Shown one piece after another: positions 9,415 through 18,964 of a stretch of 64,000 bases of DNA. The translations under genes and the position numbers were made by a program. Numbering within the stretch: position 1 is the first letter of the stretch; each line of letters opens with the position of its first letter. The notes under the pieces were generated by a model. That model ran no database searches. It worked only from the letters and a program-made list of their open reading frames with translations, and was not told where the DNA came from. Source of the stretch: Mucilaginibacter segetis (lineage in GTDB: Bacteria; Bacteroidota; Bacteroidia; Sphingobacteriales; Sphingobacteriaceae); contig NZ_JAEHFW010000003.1 in assembly GCF_016522075.1 (NCBI RefSeq), forward strand, positions 62,001-126,000, given 5' to 3'.

Positions 9415-9597
9415 ATGGCTAAGAAAGGTAACAGAGTTCAGGTAATTTTAGAATGTACAGAGCATAAAACAAGTGGTATGCCCGGTATGTCTCGTTATAT
9501 TACCACCAAGAACAAAAAGAATACAACTGAAAGACTGGAGATGAAAAAATTCAATCCGGTTTTAAGAAAAGTAACTTTACACAAAGAGATTAAATAA
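9415..9597 (+). CDS. rpmG: 50S ribosomal protein L33
   Basis: A 60-residue basic protein matching L33 ([38 protein letters not shown]). It keeps a single Cys and lacks the paired CxxC zinc ribbons, so it is the zinc-independent (C-minus) form. 78 bases downstream of rpmB. Confidence 0.96.
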   Translation: MAKKGNRVQVILECTEHKTSGMPGMSRYITTKNKKNTTERLEMKKFNPVLRKVTLHKEIK

Positions 9598-9667
9598 TTT
9601 GGTTGAGCGTTATTTGTAAGGCGGCATTGCTTGTATAATAACACTCAATTATTAAAATAATAAAGAA

Positions 9668-9841
9668 ATGGCAAAGAAAGTAGTTGCAACGCTGAAAGTA
9701 GCAGGAGCAGGCAAAGAGTTTTCAAAAGTTATTACCATGCGTAAATCACCTAAAACAGGTGCTTACTCATTCAAAGAGCAAATCGTACCTAACGAATTTG
9801 TTAAGGATGTGATTGATGGTAAACCACTTCCGCTGGTTTAA
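9668..9841 (+). CDS. DUF4295 family small protein
   Basis: A 57-residue basic protein (starts MAKKVVATLKVAGAGKEF; later KSPKTGAYSFKEQIVPNEF). It matches DUF4295, a Bacteroidota-specific family almost always encoded between rpmG and ftsY. The context and the Lys-rich, ribosomal-protein-like composition suggest a ribosome-associated role; that is inference. It is too short for many ORF callers. Confidence 0.9.
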   Translation: MAKKVVATLKVAGAGKEFSKVITMRKSPKTGAYSFKEQIVPNEFVKDVIDGKPLPLV

Positions 9842-9860
9842 TAATTTTTGACCGAAATAT

Positions 9861-9897
9861 AAAAGCCGTCTTGTTTTTAACGAGAGGGCTTTTTTTG
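9861..9897 (+). terminator. Terminator after the DUF4295 gene
   Basis: AAAAGCC pairs with GGCTTTT, extended by CTTG/CGAG around a T-rich loop and followed by T7. It separates the ribosomal protein genes from ftsY. Confidence 0.75.
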
Positions 9898-9992
9898 TTA
9901 AACAACAGGATGTACATGAGCCCGCACTTATGGCATCTTAACCTGAAAATCATTAATTTGCGATCAGCATAATTATTATCCGCACATTACCT

Positions 9993-10958
9993 ATGGGCTT
10001 ATTTGATTTTTTCAAAAAAAAGGAAAGTACCGAGCAGGAGCAACAGGCACTTGACACGGGACTGGAAAAAACTAAGGACAACTTCTTTTCAAAAATAACT
10101 AAAGTTATTGCAGGCCGTTCAACGGTTGACGATGATGTGCTGGATGACCTGGAAGAAGTGCTGGTAACTTCGGATGTGGGCGTAAGTACCACGCTTAAAA
10201 TAATTGAACGCATACAGGCCCGCGTAGCACGGGATAAATATGTAAATACGGCTGATCTTAACACCTTGTTAAAAGATGAGATACAGCAACTGCTGGCCGA
10301 GAATAACAGTAACGATTTTCAGAATTTTGAATACGGTAACCATAAACCTTATGTAATAATGGTTGTGGGGGTAAATGGTGTAGGTAAAACCACTACCATT
10401 GGTAAGTTGGCACATAAATTAAAACAGGCTGGTAACCAGGTGGTGCTTGGCGCTGCGGATACCTTTAGAGCTGCCGCGGTAGATCAGTTAAAACTATGGG
10501 GGCAGCGTGTAGATGTTAAAGTAGTGGCGCAGGCAATGGGTTCCGACCCGGCTTCGGTAGCGTTTGATACCCTGCGTTCAGCCGTTTCCAATGGTGATGA
10601 TGTGGCTATAATTGATACGGCGGGCCGTTTACATAACAAGGTAGGGTTGATGAACGAGCTTACCAAAATAAAAAATGTGATGCAAAAAGTAGTGCCGGGC
10701 GCACCACATGAAATTTTGCTGGTACTTGATGCCTCAACAGGGCAAAACGCTATTGAACAGTGTAAGCAGTTTACCGAGGCAACCGCGGTTAACGCGTTAG
10801 CACTTACAAAATTAGATGGTACGGCCAAGGGCGGGGTAGTAATTGGCATATCTGATCAGTTTAAGATACCCGTAAAATATATTGGCGTGGGCGAGGGGGT
10901 AGATCATTTACAACTCTTCGACAGAAAAGCATTTGTAGATACGCTGTTTAAGAATTAA
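9993..10958 (+). CDS. ftsY: Signal recognition particle receptor
   Basis: SRP-family GTPase that docks ribosome-SRP complexes at the Sec translocon. 321 residues: a short charged A-region (1-30), the N helical bundle (about 30-110) and the G domain. G motifs: P-loop GVNGVGKT at 126-133, DTFRAAAVDQL in the insertion region, DTAGR (G3) near 210, TKLDG (G4) near 273. The closing GVGEGVDHLQLFD is typical of FtsY. The short acidic A-domain is usual in Bacteroidota. Downstream of the ribosomal block but after a terminator. Confidence 0.96.
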   Translation: MGLFDFFKKKESTEQEQQALDTGLEKTKDNFFSKITKVIAGRSTVDDDVLDDLEEVLVTSDVGVSTTLKIIERIQARVARDKYVNTADLNTLLKDEIQQLLAENNSNDFQNFEYGNHKPYVIMVVGVNGVGKTTTIGKLAHKLKQAGNQVVLGAADTFRAAAVDQLKLWGQRVDVKVVAQAMGSDPASVAFDTLRSAVSNGDDVAIIDTAGRLHNKVGLMNELTKIKNVMQKVVPGAPHEILLVLDASTGQNAIEQCKQFTEATAVNALALTKLDGTAKGGVVIGISDQFKIPVKYIGVGEGVDHLQLFDRKAFVDTLFKN

Positions 10959-11015
10959 GCCTTACAGGCACAAACTGCTCGCTATAGGGGAGTGAAGGAG
11001 ATTATACGAGACAAT

Positions 11016-12350
11016 ATGAGGACGAAAGAAATAAGCAAGCCGATACTTAACCAAAAACCACGTGTAAACGTAGTTACCCTGGGCTGCTCCAAAAATATTT
11101 ATGACAGCGAAGTGCTGATGGGCCAGCTTAAAGGTAACGCCTTTAATGTGGTACACGAGGCTGAGCAGGTAAACAGCGATGATATTATTGTGATTAATAC
11201 CTGCGGCTTTATTGATAATGCCAAGCAGGAATCAATTGATACCATACTCCAGTACAGCGAGTTAAAAGAGCAGGGTAAAGTGGGTAAGGTAATTGTTACC
11301 GGTTGCCTTAGCGAACGTTATAAACCCGAACTGGAAGCCGAGATAACTAATGTTGATGCTTATTTTGGCACAAACGATCTGCAAAATATCCTTCAAAATA
11401 TAGGTGCCGATTACCGGCACGAACTAATAGGCGAACGTCTGCTTACCACACCCTCGCATTTTGCTTATTTTAAAATTGCCGAGGGCTGCAATCGCCCGTG
11501 TTCTTTTTGCGCTATACCGCTAATGCGTGGCAAGCATTTAAGTACACCAATAGATGAATTGGTAAAAAACGCCGAAAGCCTGGTAAAGAACGGCACCAAA
11601 GAACTGATATTGATAGCGCAGGACCTGACCTATTACGGGCTCGACTTATACGGAAAGCGTAACCTGGATGAGTTGCTTCGTCGCTTATCTGACGTAAACG
11701 GGGTGGAATGGATAAGGCTGCAATATGCATACCCTTCCGGTTTCCCGATGGAGGTATTAGATGTGATGAACGAACGTTCAAATATCTGCAATTACCTTGA
11801 TATGCCTTTACAGCACATCAGTGATAATATGCTTAAATCGATGCGCCGGGGTATTACCAAACAAAAAACCATTGATCTGGTAAATGCCATTCGCGACAAG
11901 GTGCCGACTATAGCATTACGTACCACACTGATAACAGGGTATCCTGGCGAAACTCAGCAGGATTTTGAAGATATGGCGCAATGGGTTGAGGATACCCGAT
12001 TTGACCGCTTAGGTTGCTTCACCTACTCGCATGAGGAAAAAACGCATGCACATACATTAGAAGACAATATCCCCGAAGAAGTAAAACAGGAACGTGCCGA
12101 TGCCATAATGGAAATACAGCAGGGGATATCGTTCGAAAAGAACCAGGAGAAGATAGGGCATACCTATAAAGTGCTCATCGACAAAAAAGACGGCGACTAT
12201 TTTGTAGGGCGTACTGAATACGACTCGCCCGAGGTAGATAATGAGGTTTTGATAGATGCCAGAATGGATTACGCTGCCGTCGGCAGTTTTGTTAATGTGA
12301 AAATTGACAATGCCGAAGACTTTGACCTTTATGGACAAATTGTAAAATAA
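11016..12350 (+). CDS. rimO: Ribosomal protein S12 methylthiotransferase
   Basis: Radical-SAM enzyme that methylthiolates the conserved aspartate of S12. 444 residues from the ATG at 11016; a GTG at 10992 would add eight residues but is less likely. The N-terminal UPF0004 domain has TLGCSKNIYDSE and further Cys (NTCGF, VTGCLSE) for one cluster. The radical SAM motif CNRPCSFC sits near residue 156-163, followed by IPLMRGKH. The TRAM domain is at the C-terminus (TYKVLIDKKDGDYFVGRTEYDSPEVDNEV). RimO rather than MiaB is supported by the PLMRG segment and the DSPEVD TRAM. Encoded 57 bases after ftsY. Confidence 0.93.
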   Translation: MRTKEISKPILNQKPRVNVVTLGCSKNIYDSEVLMGQLKGNAFNVVHEAEQVNSDDIIVINTCGFIDNAKQESIDTILQYSELKEQGKVGKVIVTGCLSERYKPELEAEITNVDAYFGTNDLQNILQNIGADYRHELIGERLLTTPSHFAYFKIAEGCNRPCSFCAIPLMRGKHLSTPIDELVKNAESLVKNGTKELILIAQDLTYYGLDLYGKRNLDELLRRLSDVNGVEWIRLQYAYPSGFPMEVLDVMNERSNICNYLDMPLQHISDNMLKSMRRGITKQKTIDLVNAIRDKVPTIALRTTLITGYPGETQQDFEDMAQWVEDTRFDRLGCFTYSHEEKTHAHTLEDNIPEEVKQERADAIMEIQQGISFEKNQEKIGHTYKVLIDKKDGDYFVGRTEYDSPEVDNEVLIDARMDYAAVGSFVNVKIDNAEDFDLYGQIVK

Positions 12351-12452
12351 ACCGATTTTACTTTCACGATGTCAGTTTTAGGATTTTAAAATCTAAATTC
12401 GAATTTAGTATTGGAGGTGAAACACCATATTAACCTTCGAAATTTGAAACAA

Positions 12453-14069
12453 ATGGACGCTGACTGTATAGACTATAAAGAAACCGGATTTTTTTCATCT
12501 ACTGTTACCGATTACCTGGATAATGTGCCGGAACTGCGATCGTTTTACAGCTACCGCCCGGATATGCAGGGTTTTGCTGAACTGTTTGAACACAAAAAGG
12601 TAACCACTAACCGTGATCTGCTGGTGCAGGTATTAAACGCGCAATACAGCAAAGCAGGCGGGCAAAATAACGCCACACCGGCCTTACCCTATGCCGGTAT
12701 AGTAAATGCTAACATTCGGCTTTTAGGGGCTGACAATACATATACCGTTACTACCGGACATCAGCTTAATATATTTACGGGCCCCCTTTATTTTATATAT
12801 AAAATAGTAACGGCCATTAAACTGTGCCGCCAGCTAAAAGCCGCTTTCCCTGATAAGAATTTTGTCCCCGTTTACTGGATGGCCTCTGAGGATCATGATT
12901 TCGCGGAGATCAATTATACCAACATAGGCGGTAAAAAAGTACACTGGTGGTACGAGGCTACCGGTGCCACCGGCCGTATCAACCCCGATACCATGCGCCA
13001 GGCTATTAATCAATATAAAGGTGTTTTGGGTTTAGAAGGGCACTCTTCCGAACTGGGAGAAATGGTGGAAACGGCCTATACCAAATTTGATAAGCTGGCC
13101 GATGCTACCCGTTATTTGGTTAATGCCCTGTTCGGGCAATATGGTTTAGTAATTATTGACGCCGATGACCATCAGCTGAAACAGCAATTCGCACCCATAA
13201 TGGAGCGTGATATTATTGAGCAGAACAGCTTTAAAAATATTAATGAAGCCATTGGGCAATTACAGCAATTGGGTGTGCACGCGCAGGTAAACCCAAGAGA
13301 GATAAACTTTTTTTACCTGAAGGACAATATGCGCGAACGGTTGGTGTTTGAGGAAGGGCGCTATAGTGTGCTGAATACGGACATTAGTTTCAGTGAAGAT
13401 GAACTACGGCAGGAAATAAAATCTGCACCGGAACGCTTTAGCCCGAATGTGGTGATGCGCCCCTTATATCAGGAGTGCATTTTGCCCAATATAGCTTATG
13501 TAGGCGGTGGTGCCGAAGTAGTGTACTGGCTGGAACTGAAATCGAACTTTGATTTTTATGGGGTTGATTTTCCGATACTGATACTGCGTAACTCTGGACT
13601 GGTTATCCGCAAGGATACTGCGGCTAAAATAGCGGCAATGGAACTAAATGCGGCGGACATATTTAAACCAACCGACGAAATAAAAAGCACCTGGGTAAAA
13701 AAGCACAGCAGCCACGATCTTACCCTGAATGAGGAGTGGCGCGAGATACAATGCGTTTTTGAAAAAATAAAACTGCGCTCCCATAAGATCGACCCTACAC
13801 TTGAACCATCAGCAGCGGCTGTACAGGCCCGCTTAAAGCATGCGTTGGATAACCTGGAGAAAAAGCTGGTAAAAGCCGAAAAGAAGAACTATCACATACG
13901 GTTAGAACAAATAGAACACATAAAAAAAGATCTTTTCCCCAAGAATAGCTTGCAGGAGCGTACCGAAAATTTTGGCTTAAGCTATGTAAAATGGGGGCAG
14001 TTCTTTATCGATGAACTCATCCTTAATTTTGAACCACTCGATTTTAAGTTTACCGTGCTGACGGAGTAG
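12453..14069 (+). CDS. bshC: Putative cysteine ligase of bacillithiol biosynthesis
   Basis: Adds cysteine to glucosaminyl-malate in the last step of bacillithiol synthesis. 538 residues from the ATG at 12453, which gives the family-like start MDADCIDYKETGFFSSTVTDYL; a TTG at 12411 is less likely. Family features: TTGHQLNIFTGPLYFIYKI near residue 110, YWMASEDHDFAEI near 145, and a C-terminal coiled-coil (LKHALDNLEKKLVKAEKKNYHIRLEQIEHIKKDLFP) before FGLSYVKWG. Bacillithiol occurs in many Bacteroidota, so the role fits; bshA and bshB are not in this window. Confidence 0.92.
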   Translation: MDADCIDYKETGFFSSTVTDYLDNVPELRSFYSYRPDMQGFAELFEHKKVTTNRDLLVQVLNAQYSKAGGQNNATPALPYAGIVNANIRLLGADNTYTVTTGHQLNIFTGPLYFIYKIVTAIKLCRQLKAAFPDKNFVPVYWMASEDHDFAEINYTNIGGKKVHWWYEATGATGRINPDTMRQAINQYKGVLGLEGHSSELGEMVETAYTKFDKLADATRYLVNALFGQYGLVIIDADDHQLKQQFAPIMERDIIEQNSFKNINEAIGQLQQLGVHAQVNPREINFFYLKDNMRERLVFEEGRYSVLNTDISFSEDELRQEIKSAPERFSPNVVMRPLYQECILPNIAYVGGGAEVVYWLELKSNFDFYGVDFPILILRNSGLVIRKDTAAKIAAMELNAADIFKPTDEIKSTWVKKHSSHDLTLNEEWREIQCVFEKIKLRSHKIDPTLEPSAAAVQARLKHALDNLEKKLVKAEKKNYHIRLEQIEHIKKDLFPKNSLQERTENFGLSYVKWGQFFIDELILNFEPLDFKFTVLTE

Positions 14070-14092
14070 GATTAACAATAATATACTTACCG

Positions 14093-14100
14093 TATATTTG
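14093..14100 (+). promoter_or_regulatory. TAnnTTTG box just before the Ldh-family gene
   Basis: TATATTTG is an exact -7 match and ends five bases before the ATG at 14106. No clear -33 TTG is visible. If active it would give an almost leaderless mRNA. Confidence 0.45.
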
Positions 14101-14105
14101 CTTCT

Positions 14106-15179
14106 ATGCTAATTTCCGAATCCAAACTCCGAAAATTTACACTGGATATTTTTATGGCGATGGGCTGCAGTGAGGATCATGCTACACTGGCTGCCGATGT
14201 ATTATTAAGGTCGGATCTGCGGGGGATCGATTCGCATGGTGTGGCCCGTTTAAGCGGCTATGTGCGGCTTTGGGAGAAACAACGCATCAACACTCAGCCG
14301 GATATTAAAATTGTACACGAGTCGTACACTACAGCCACCATTGATGGTGATGCCGGCCTGGGGTTGGTTGTTGCCCCCTTTGCTATGCAAGTGGCTATAC
14401 AAAAGGCCGAAAAGTACGGTTCGGGTTGGGTGTCAGTACGTAATTCTAATCATTTTGGTATAGCGGGTTACCATGCGCTTATGGCGGTTGAACAGGATAT
14501 GATCGGTTTCGCCATGACCAATGCCAGTCCGCTGGTGGCACCGACATTTTCAAGCGAGCGCTTATTAGGCACTAATCCTATGTGTTATGCTTTCCCTGCA
14601 GGGAAATATCCACCCGTGGTGGTGGATATGGCCACCTCTGCCGCGGCAAACGGCAAGCTCGAGATAGCCCAGCGTGCGGGTAAGCAGGTGCCAGAAGGCT
14701 GGCTGCAGGATAACGCCGGGAATTTTACTACCGACCCTTTTGCATTAAAATCCGGCGGGGCACTGCTGCCATTAGGAAGCGATAAGGAGCATGGCAGCCA
14801 TAAAGGATTCGGCCTGAGCGCTACTGTTGATATCCTTTCGGGTGTATTGTCGGGGGCGGGGTACGGGCCTTGGGTGCCGCCGTTTGTGGCTTTTCTGGAG
14901 CCTCCTGCTAATCCACCGGGTAAGGGTATCGGCCATTTTTTAGGTGCAATGCGGGTGGATGGTTTCCGCCCTGCTGAGGAGTATAAAGCGGATATGGATA
15001 ATTGGATAGCCCGTTTTAAATCGGCCCCTACCATTGATGCGGATAAGAAAGTGATCATACCCGGTGAGCCGGAACTTGAAGCCGAAATCGACAGGATAAA
15101 AAATGGCATCCCTTTAGTGGATGCCGTTGTAAATGACCTGAATGAACTTGCACTTAAATTCGGAATAGATACTTTATAG
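14106..15179 (+). CDS. Malate/L-lactate/ureidoglycolate dehydrogenase family protein
   Basis: NAD(P)-dependent 2-hydroxyacid dehydrogenase of the Ldh_2 family (not the Rossmann LDH/MDH type). 357 residues. Family marks: LRGIDSHGVARLSGYV near residues 38-53 with the catalytic His, SNHFGIAGYHAL near 115-126, TNPMCYAFPAG and VVVDMATSAAANGK in the cofactor region, and GSHKGFGLSATVDILSGVLSG near 230. Substrate (malate, lactate, sulfolactate, ureidoglycolate) cannot be told from sequence. Single gene. Confidence 0.88.
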   Translation: MLISESKLRKFTLDIFMAMGCSEDHATLAADVLLRSDLRGIDSHGVARLSGYVRLWEKQRINTQPDIKIVHESYTTATIDGDAGLGLVVAPFAMQVAIQKAEKYGSGWVSVRNSNHFGIAGYHALMAVEQDMIGFAMTNASPLVAPTFSSERLLGTNPMCYAFPAGKYPPVVVDMATSAAANGKLEIAQRAGKQVPEGWLQDNAGNFTTDPFALKSGGALLPLGSDKEHGSHKGFGLSATVDILSGVLSGAGYGPWVPPFVAFLEPPANPPGKGIGHFLGAMRVDGFRPAEEYKADMDNWIARFKSAPTIDADKKVIIPGEPELEAEIDRIKNGIPLVDAVVNDLNELALKFGIDTL

Positions 15180-15181
15180 CA

Positions 15182-15307
15182 TTACTTGCTTGCAGGCGTT
15201 AAACCTGTTAAGGTTGCGGACCTTGGCTTTGCCTGTACAATAGCCGGCGCCAGGTCACGGAAAGCTTTACGATAATTGGCATTTAGATACCCGGTTGCCG
15301 CCTTTAT
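15182..15307 (-). pseudogene. Open 41-codon stretch, possible gene remnant
   Basis: On the minus strand the frame is open from just after a TGA (15308-15310) to a TAA (15182-15184). It reads AATGYLNANYRKAFRDLAPA then IVQAKPRSATLTGLTPASK. It has no start codon, but is visibly richer in G+C and in ordinary amino-acid mix than the flanking spacer. It could be the decayed 3' end of a gene lost at this junction, or chance. I do not recognise the family. Confidence 0.3.
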
Positions 15308-15323
15308 TCAATATTTTTTAAAT

Positions 15324-15725
15324 TTATACCGTAGGCACAGTAGTAAATACGGCGCTGTAATACCTGCGATAGGCATACAGCAGAAAGGCGTTCAAAATAA
15401 ACATTAGTATACCTAAAGGCAATAAGGGAGTACCTAAAAAAATATCGAATAAAAAAATGTTTAATGTTACCGGAAATAATAAGGCGATGAAAAATGCCGT
15501 ATAACGATTAATGATCAAAAACACAGCGCTGATAATTTCGATCACTTTTAATGAAGGGAAAAAATAATTGGTATCAATTAGTGCTTTCAGAAAAATATTT
15601 GATTTTTTATTGAGGTCTGGTATTTCGAGGATATTTTCTGAAAAAAAATGCAGAACTGCATCAATGCTAAATGTTAAGAAAATAAGACCGAGCAGAATAC
15701 GGGCAAATAACACAGTTTTTTTCAT
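15324..15725 (-). CDS. DoxX-like inner membrane protein
   Basis: A 133-residue protein with four predicted membrane segments (about residues 5-25, 47-65, 70-95, 100-120). The first, KTVLFARILLGLIFLTFSIDAVLHFF, resembles the DoxX/DoxD start. Such proteins are small quinone-linked or unknown-function membrane proteins. No partner gene is close. Family call moderate, function unknown. Confidence 0.65.
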   Translation of the reverse strand: MKKTVLFARILLGLIFLTFSIDAVLHFFSENILEIPDLNKKSNIFLKALIDTNYFFPSLKVIEIISAVFLIINRYTAFFIALLFPVTLNIFLFDIFLGTPLLPLGILMFILNAFLLYAYRRYYSAVFTTVPTV

Positions 15726-15814
15726 GATAGGGGAAAAGATCAGATTTAAACAATTAAGTAATTAAAGTTAATGCTAATTACTTAAAAGCCAAATATATAA
15801 TTGGCTGTAAAAAA

Positions 15815-15840
15815 CAATGGCACCAGCTACGGTGCCATTG
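15815..15840 (-). terminator. Terminator of the TonB-type outer membrane protein gene
   Basis: Perfect 10-bp stem CAATGGCACC/GGTGCCATTG with a 6-base loop. On the minus strand it is followed by T6, so it ends leftward transcription from the gene that stops at 15868. Confidence 0.85.
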
Positions 15841-15867
15841 TGAAATATTATATTCAGCAGGGGGGTA

Positions 15868-18708
15868 TTACATAGGAGGGCCACCCGGGCCTTCACCCGG
15901 AGGAGGGCCGCCCGGACCGCCTCTGCCCGGCCCTGTTGGCCTGGCACCTGCAAATTTCTGCAGCCTTAGGGTAAACGTGAGCAAATAATATCTGCCTAAA
16001 CGATTAGCACTGGTTTGTGTAATATAGCTGCCGCTTTGTGTGGTGGTATAGCCTGTATTTTCGTTAAATACATCGTTAACCGAAAAGCGAAGCGTACCTA
16101 CATTGCCTTTTAAGAAACGGCGTTCTACATAAGCATTAAGGATGTTAGGGTTAGTTGCACCCTGGTAGCCGTAGTATATTTGTTTAGAGTAATCATAACT
16201 TAACGTCCAGTCTTTAAAAAAGTAATTTTTACCGTTTAAGCCAATATTAAGCGTACTGAATTTGTTGTTAATATCAGCCTGTTCAATTGAGTTGGTTGAG
16301 CGGTTAATACTATAAGTAGTGCTGGCTTCGGCATCAATAATATCGGTAATATTTGTTCTGAAACGTAAGCCTTGAGAAAGCACCAGGTTTTTAGAGATGT
16401 TTTTCTCGGTGGTCATTTCATAAGTATCGGCGGCTACGTTGCTGATATAGGAGATGTTGTTCGCATAGTTAACATTACCTGTAAAGAATAAATTGTACTT
16501 ACGTTTCTCCCAGGGCTTGGCAAATACATAAAAGGCATTGGCCGCGTAATATCCGTCGGAATTTAAGTATTGAGTAGATATGGTACCTGCCAATTTACTA
16601 TCCGGGGTGTACACTTTTGGATAAGTAATGGTGTTGGCCACAATTTTATGATCGGTTTGCGTGAACGACAGGTTGCTGAAAAATACGTTTCCTGACTCGA
16701 AATTGAAATTATTGAATCGTGCTGATAAAACATTGCTGAACTCCGGTTTCAGGTCAGGGTTACCGGTAACCGGGTAAGAGGCGTTAGAAAAATCGGTTAT
16801 CGGTTGTAATTCGGTATAAGTGGGCTGATTGCTTGAGCTGTTATAGTTTAAGCTTAATGATTTATTGCGCGAGAAATTATAGATGAACCGGGCGGTAGGG
16901 GCAATGTTAAAGGTATTTACCTGTGTGTTGCCACTAACGCGAGAACTGCCTTGTAATGTAACCGGTTGTGCTAAAACACCTAAGGTGTAGTTGTACTTTT
17001 TATCAATAAACCGATAGTTAAGCCCGAAACGGTTAGTGATATAAGTATAATTATAACTGTTGCTTAGCAGGTCGTAACGGTCAATGGTGTTATCAAATGT
17101 ATTTAAGGTATCTGTTAATTTATCAGCAGTGGTATAAGCATGTTTAAAGCCATAAGTAAGTTCCAGATACGACTTTTTTGACAGCGGTTCCAGATAGGAA
17201 AGATTAGCACCTATACTATCAGTACGGCTATCCGTACTGATATACTGGTTAAGCGGCGCGTTTGCAGCTCCTTCAATGTAAGTATATACCGGGTTTTGAT
17301 ATTTGTTGGTACTGTATGATCCTGCACCGAAGTTTATACTGAAGTTGCGCCCCTTAGTGCTGAAGCGGTGATTAAATAAAACATTTGCGCCATAGTTGGG
17401 GGCAGTTGAATTACTTAGCGAGTTAAATGTATAATCGGATACCGTTTCGGAACTGTTTAATAATTTACTTGCACCATTTTGTATGGTATTGGTACTGGCG
17501 TAGGAGTACGACGGGGTTATTTTTATATAGTTAACCGTATCCGGCTTATATTCAATATTAAAGTTAAAACGGTGGTTTACATTATTATCCTGCTGTGTGC
17601 TGCTTTGGTTATTTACCGTAGGGTTGTTTAGCGAGATGTTATTTTGTATAGTAGTACTGGTAGTATTAACGTCATTATCCGCAAAGCTGTAACTGCCATA
17701 GGCAGATATTTTTTTACCCCACTGGTCGCGGTAGTTAAGGCCAATGCTGCGCGCGGTAGTTATACCGTTGTTATTGCCGCTGTTACCCCCGCCACGCGGG
17801 CCGCCACCAGGACCGCCGCCGCCACCTCTGCCGCCAAAGCTGAACAGGTTAGTATTGGTGTTATTTAAATTGCCCAAAACCGCTATCTGCCTGTTACCGT
17901 TAAAACTGAAAAGGTTAGCCTGTGCAACATATCGGTTTCCCTCTTTGTCGCTTGATACGCCGGGAATCATATCCGCGCCGTCGCCTACACTGGCCTGCCC
18001 GAAATAGCCGTAATTTTTACTTGGTTTGATATTAATGTTCAGGATCTTCTCAGGGTCGCCGGTTTTTACCCCGGTAATATTTGCCTGATCGCCGTAATCA
18101 TCAATGATCTGTATGTTTTGAACAACATCAGCAGGCAGGTTTTTAGTAGCAGTTTTTACATCTCCGCCAAAAAAATCCTTGCCGTTCACCCTCACCTTAT
18201 TTATAGATTTACCTTCAGCGGTTATGTTGCCATCTTTATCTACATCAACTCCCGGCAATTTCTTGATCACATCCTCAACAGGCGCCCCTTCGCGTACCGG
18301 ATAAGCAGCGGCGTTAAACTCAACAGTATCTTCCTTTAATCTAACAGGGTTCACATCCACAATATTCACCGTATTAAGCATGTGCGTATCGGTTTTTAAA
18401 ATGATAGGAGCCAGGTCTGCAGGCTTTGTGCCGTCGTCCAAAATAAAGTGGCGTTTAACGGGCTGGTAGCCTATTGACTGTACTACTAAACTGAATTCCT
18501 TTACCGCTACAGATTGGAATACAAACCGGCCGTTGGCATCTGTAACCGTTGTAGAACTGTCTTTCCCGTTTAATAATTTAACACTTGTACCTGGCAGGGT
18601 AACGCCGGTAGAGTCCTTAACTATTCCTCTCACATCGCGGGGTGTTTGGCTGTAAGCCCGCAGGGTTAATATTAATAAGGAGGTGATTATAAAATATTTT
18701 GCTTTCAT
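15868..18708 (-). CDS. TonB-dependent receptor-like outer membrane beta-barrel protein
   Basis: A 946-residue outer membrane protein. Signal peptide about 1-21; carboxypeptidase-regulatory-like beta domain about 22-110 (VRGIVKDSTGVTLPGTSVKLL); plug-like domain about 120-230 (APVEDVIKKLPGVDVDKDGNI, DVVQNIQIIDDYGDQANITG); then a large barrel of the outer-membrane beta-barrel family (PF14905 type). A Gly-rich run lies near residues 292-313 in a probable loop. The C-terminus carries a Gly/Pro tail (GARPTGPGRGG to GPGGPPM) after the last barrel strand. Substrate unknown. It is divergent from a LytS/LytTR pair that could regulate it. Terminator at 15815. Confidence 0.88.
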   Translation of the reverse strand: MKAKYFIITSLLILTLRAYSQTPRDVRGIVKDSTGVTLPGTSVKLLNGKDSSTTVTDANGRFVFQSVAVKEFSLVVQSIGYQPVKRHFILDDGTKPADLAPIILKTDTHMLNTVNIVDVNPVRLKEDTVEFNAAAYPVREGAPVEDVIKKLPGVDVDKDGNITAEGKSINKVRVNGKDFFGGDVKTATKNLPADVVQNIQIIDDYGDQANITGVKTGDPEKILNINIKPSKNYGYFGQASVGDGADMIPGVSSDKEGNRYVAQANLFSFNGNRQIAVLGNLNNTNTNLFSFGGRGGGGGPGGGPRGGGNSGNNNGITTARSIGLNYRDQWGKKISAYGSYSFADNDVNTTSTTIQNNISLNNPTVNNQSSTQQDNNVNHRFNFNIEYKPDTVNYIKITPSYSYASTNTIQNGASKLLNSSETVSDYTFNSLSNSTAPNYGANVLFNHRFSTKGRNFSINFGAGSYSTNKYQNPVYTYIEGAANAPLNQYISTDSRTDSIGANLSYLEPLSKKSYLELTYGFKHAYTTADKLTDTLNTFDNTIDRYDLLSNSYNYTYITNRFGLNYRFIDKKYNYTLGVLAQPVTLQGSSRVSGNTQVNTFNIAPTARFIYNFSRNKSLSLNYNSSSNQPTYTELQPITDFSNASYPVTGNPDLKPEFSNVLSARFNNFNFESGNVFFSNLSFTQTDHKIVANTITYPKVYTPDSKLAGTISTQYLNSDGYYAANAFYVFAKPWEKRKYNLFFTGNVNYANNISYISNVAADTYEMTTEKNISKNLVLSQGLRFRTNITDIIDAEASTTYSINRSTNSIEQADINNKFSTLNIGLNGKNYFFKDWTLSYDYSKQIYYGYQGATNPNILNAYVERRFLKGNVGTLRFSVNDVFNENTGYTTTQSGSYITQTSANRLGRYYLLTFTLRLQKFAGARPTGPGRGGPGGPPPGEGPGGPPM

Positions 18709-18964
18709 TTTTTAATTACTGATGTACAAAACAATACTTATAGCCCAGCTTAAAAAAACGCAATAGACGGGTAGGCAATATGTGCAGACAGAAAGCCATT
18801 TTTAACCTATAAAAGTTAAAATGCAGCCTTTAAAACAAAAAGTGTCTTTTCGGGGGTGAAATTTAGCTGCTGGCAGATAAAACCGGCGTCCCGGTAGATT
18901 ATGATTGCCTTGTAATTATTTGATTTGTAATATTGTATCACCCTTTAAATGGGGCGCTAAAGAA

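Noticed and set aside
17744..18007. Rightward Pro-rich frame
   Set aside because: Created by the antisense of the Gly-rich segment of the outer membrane protein.
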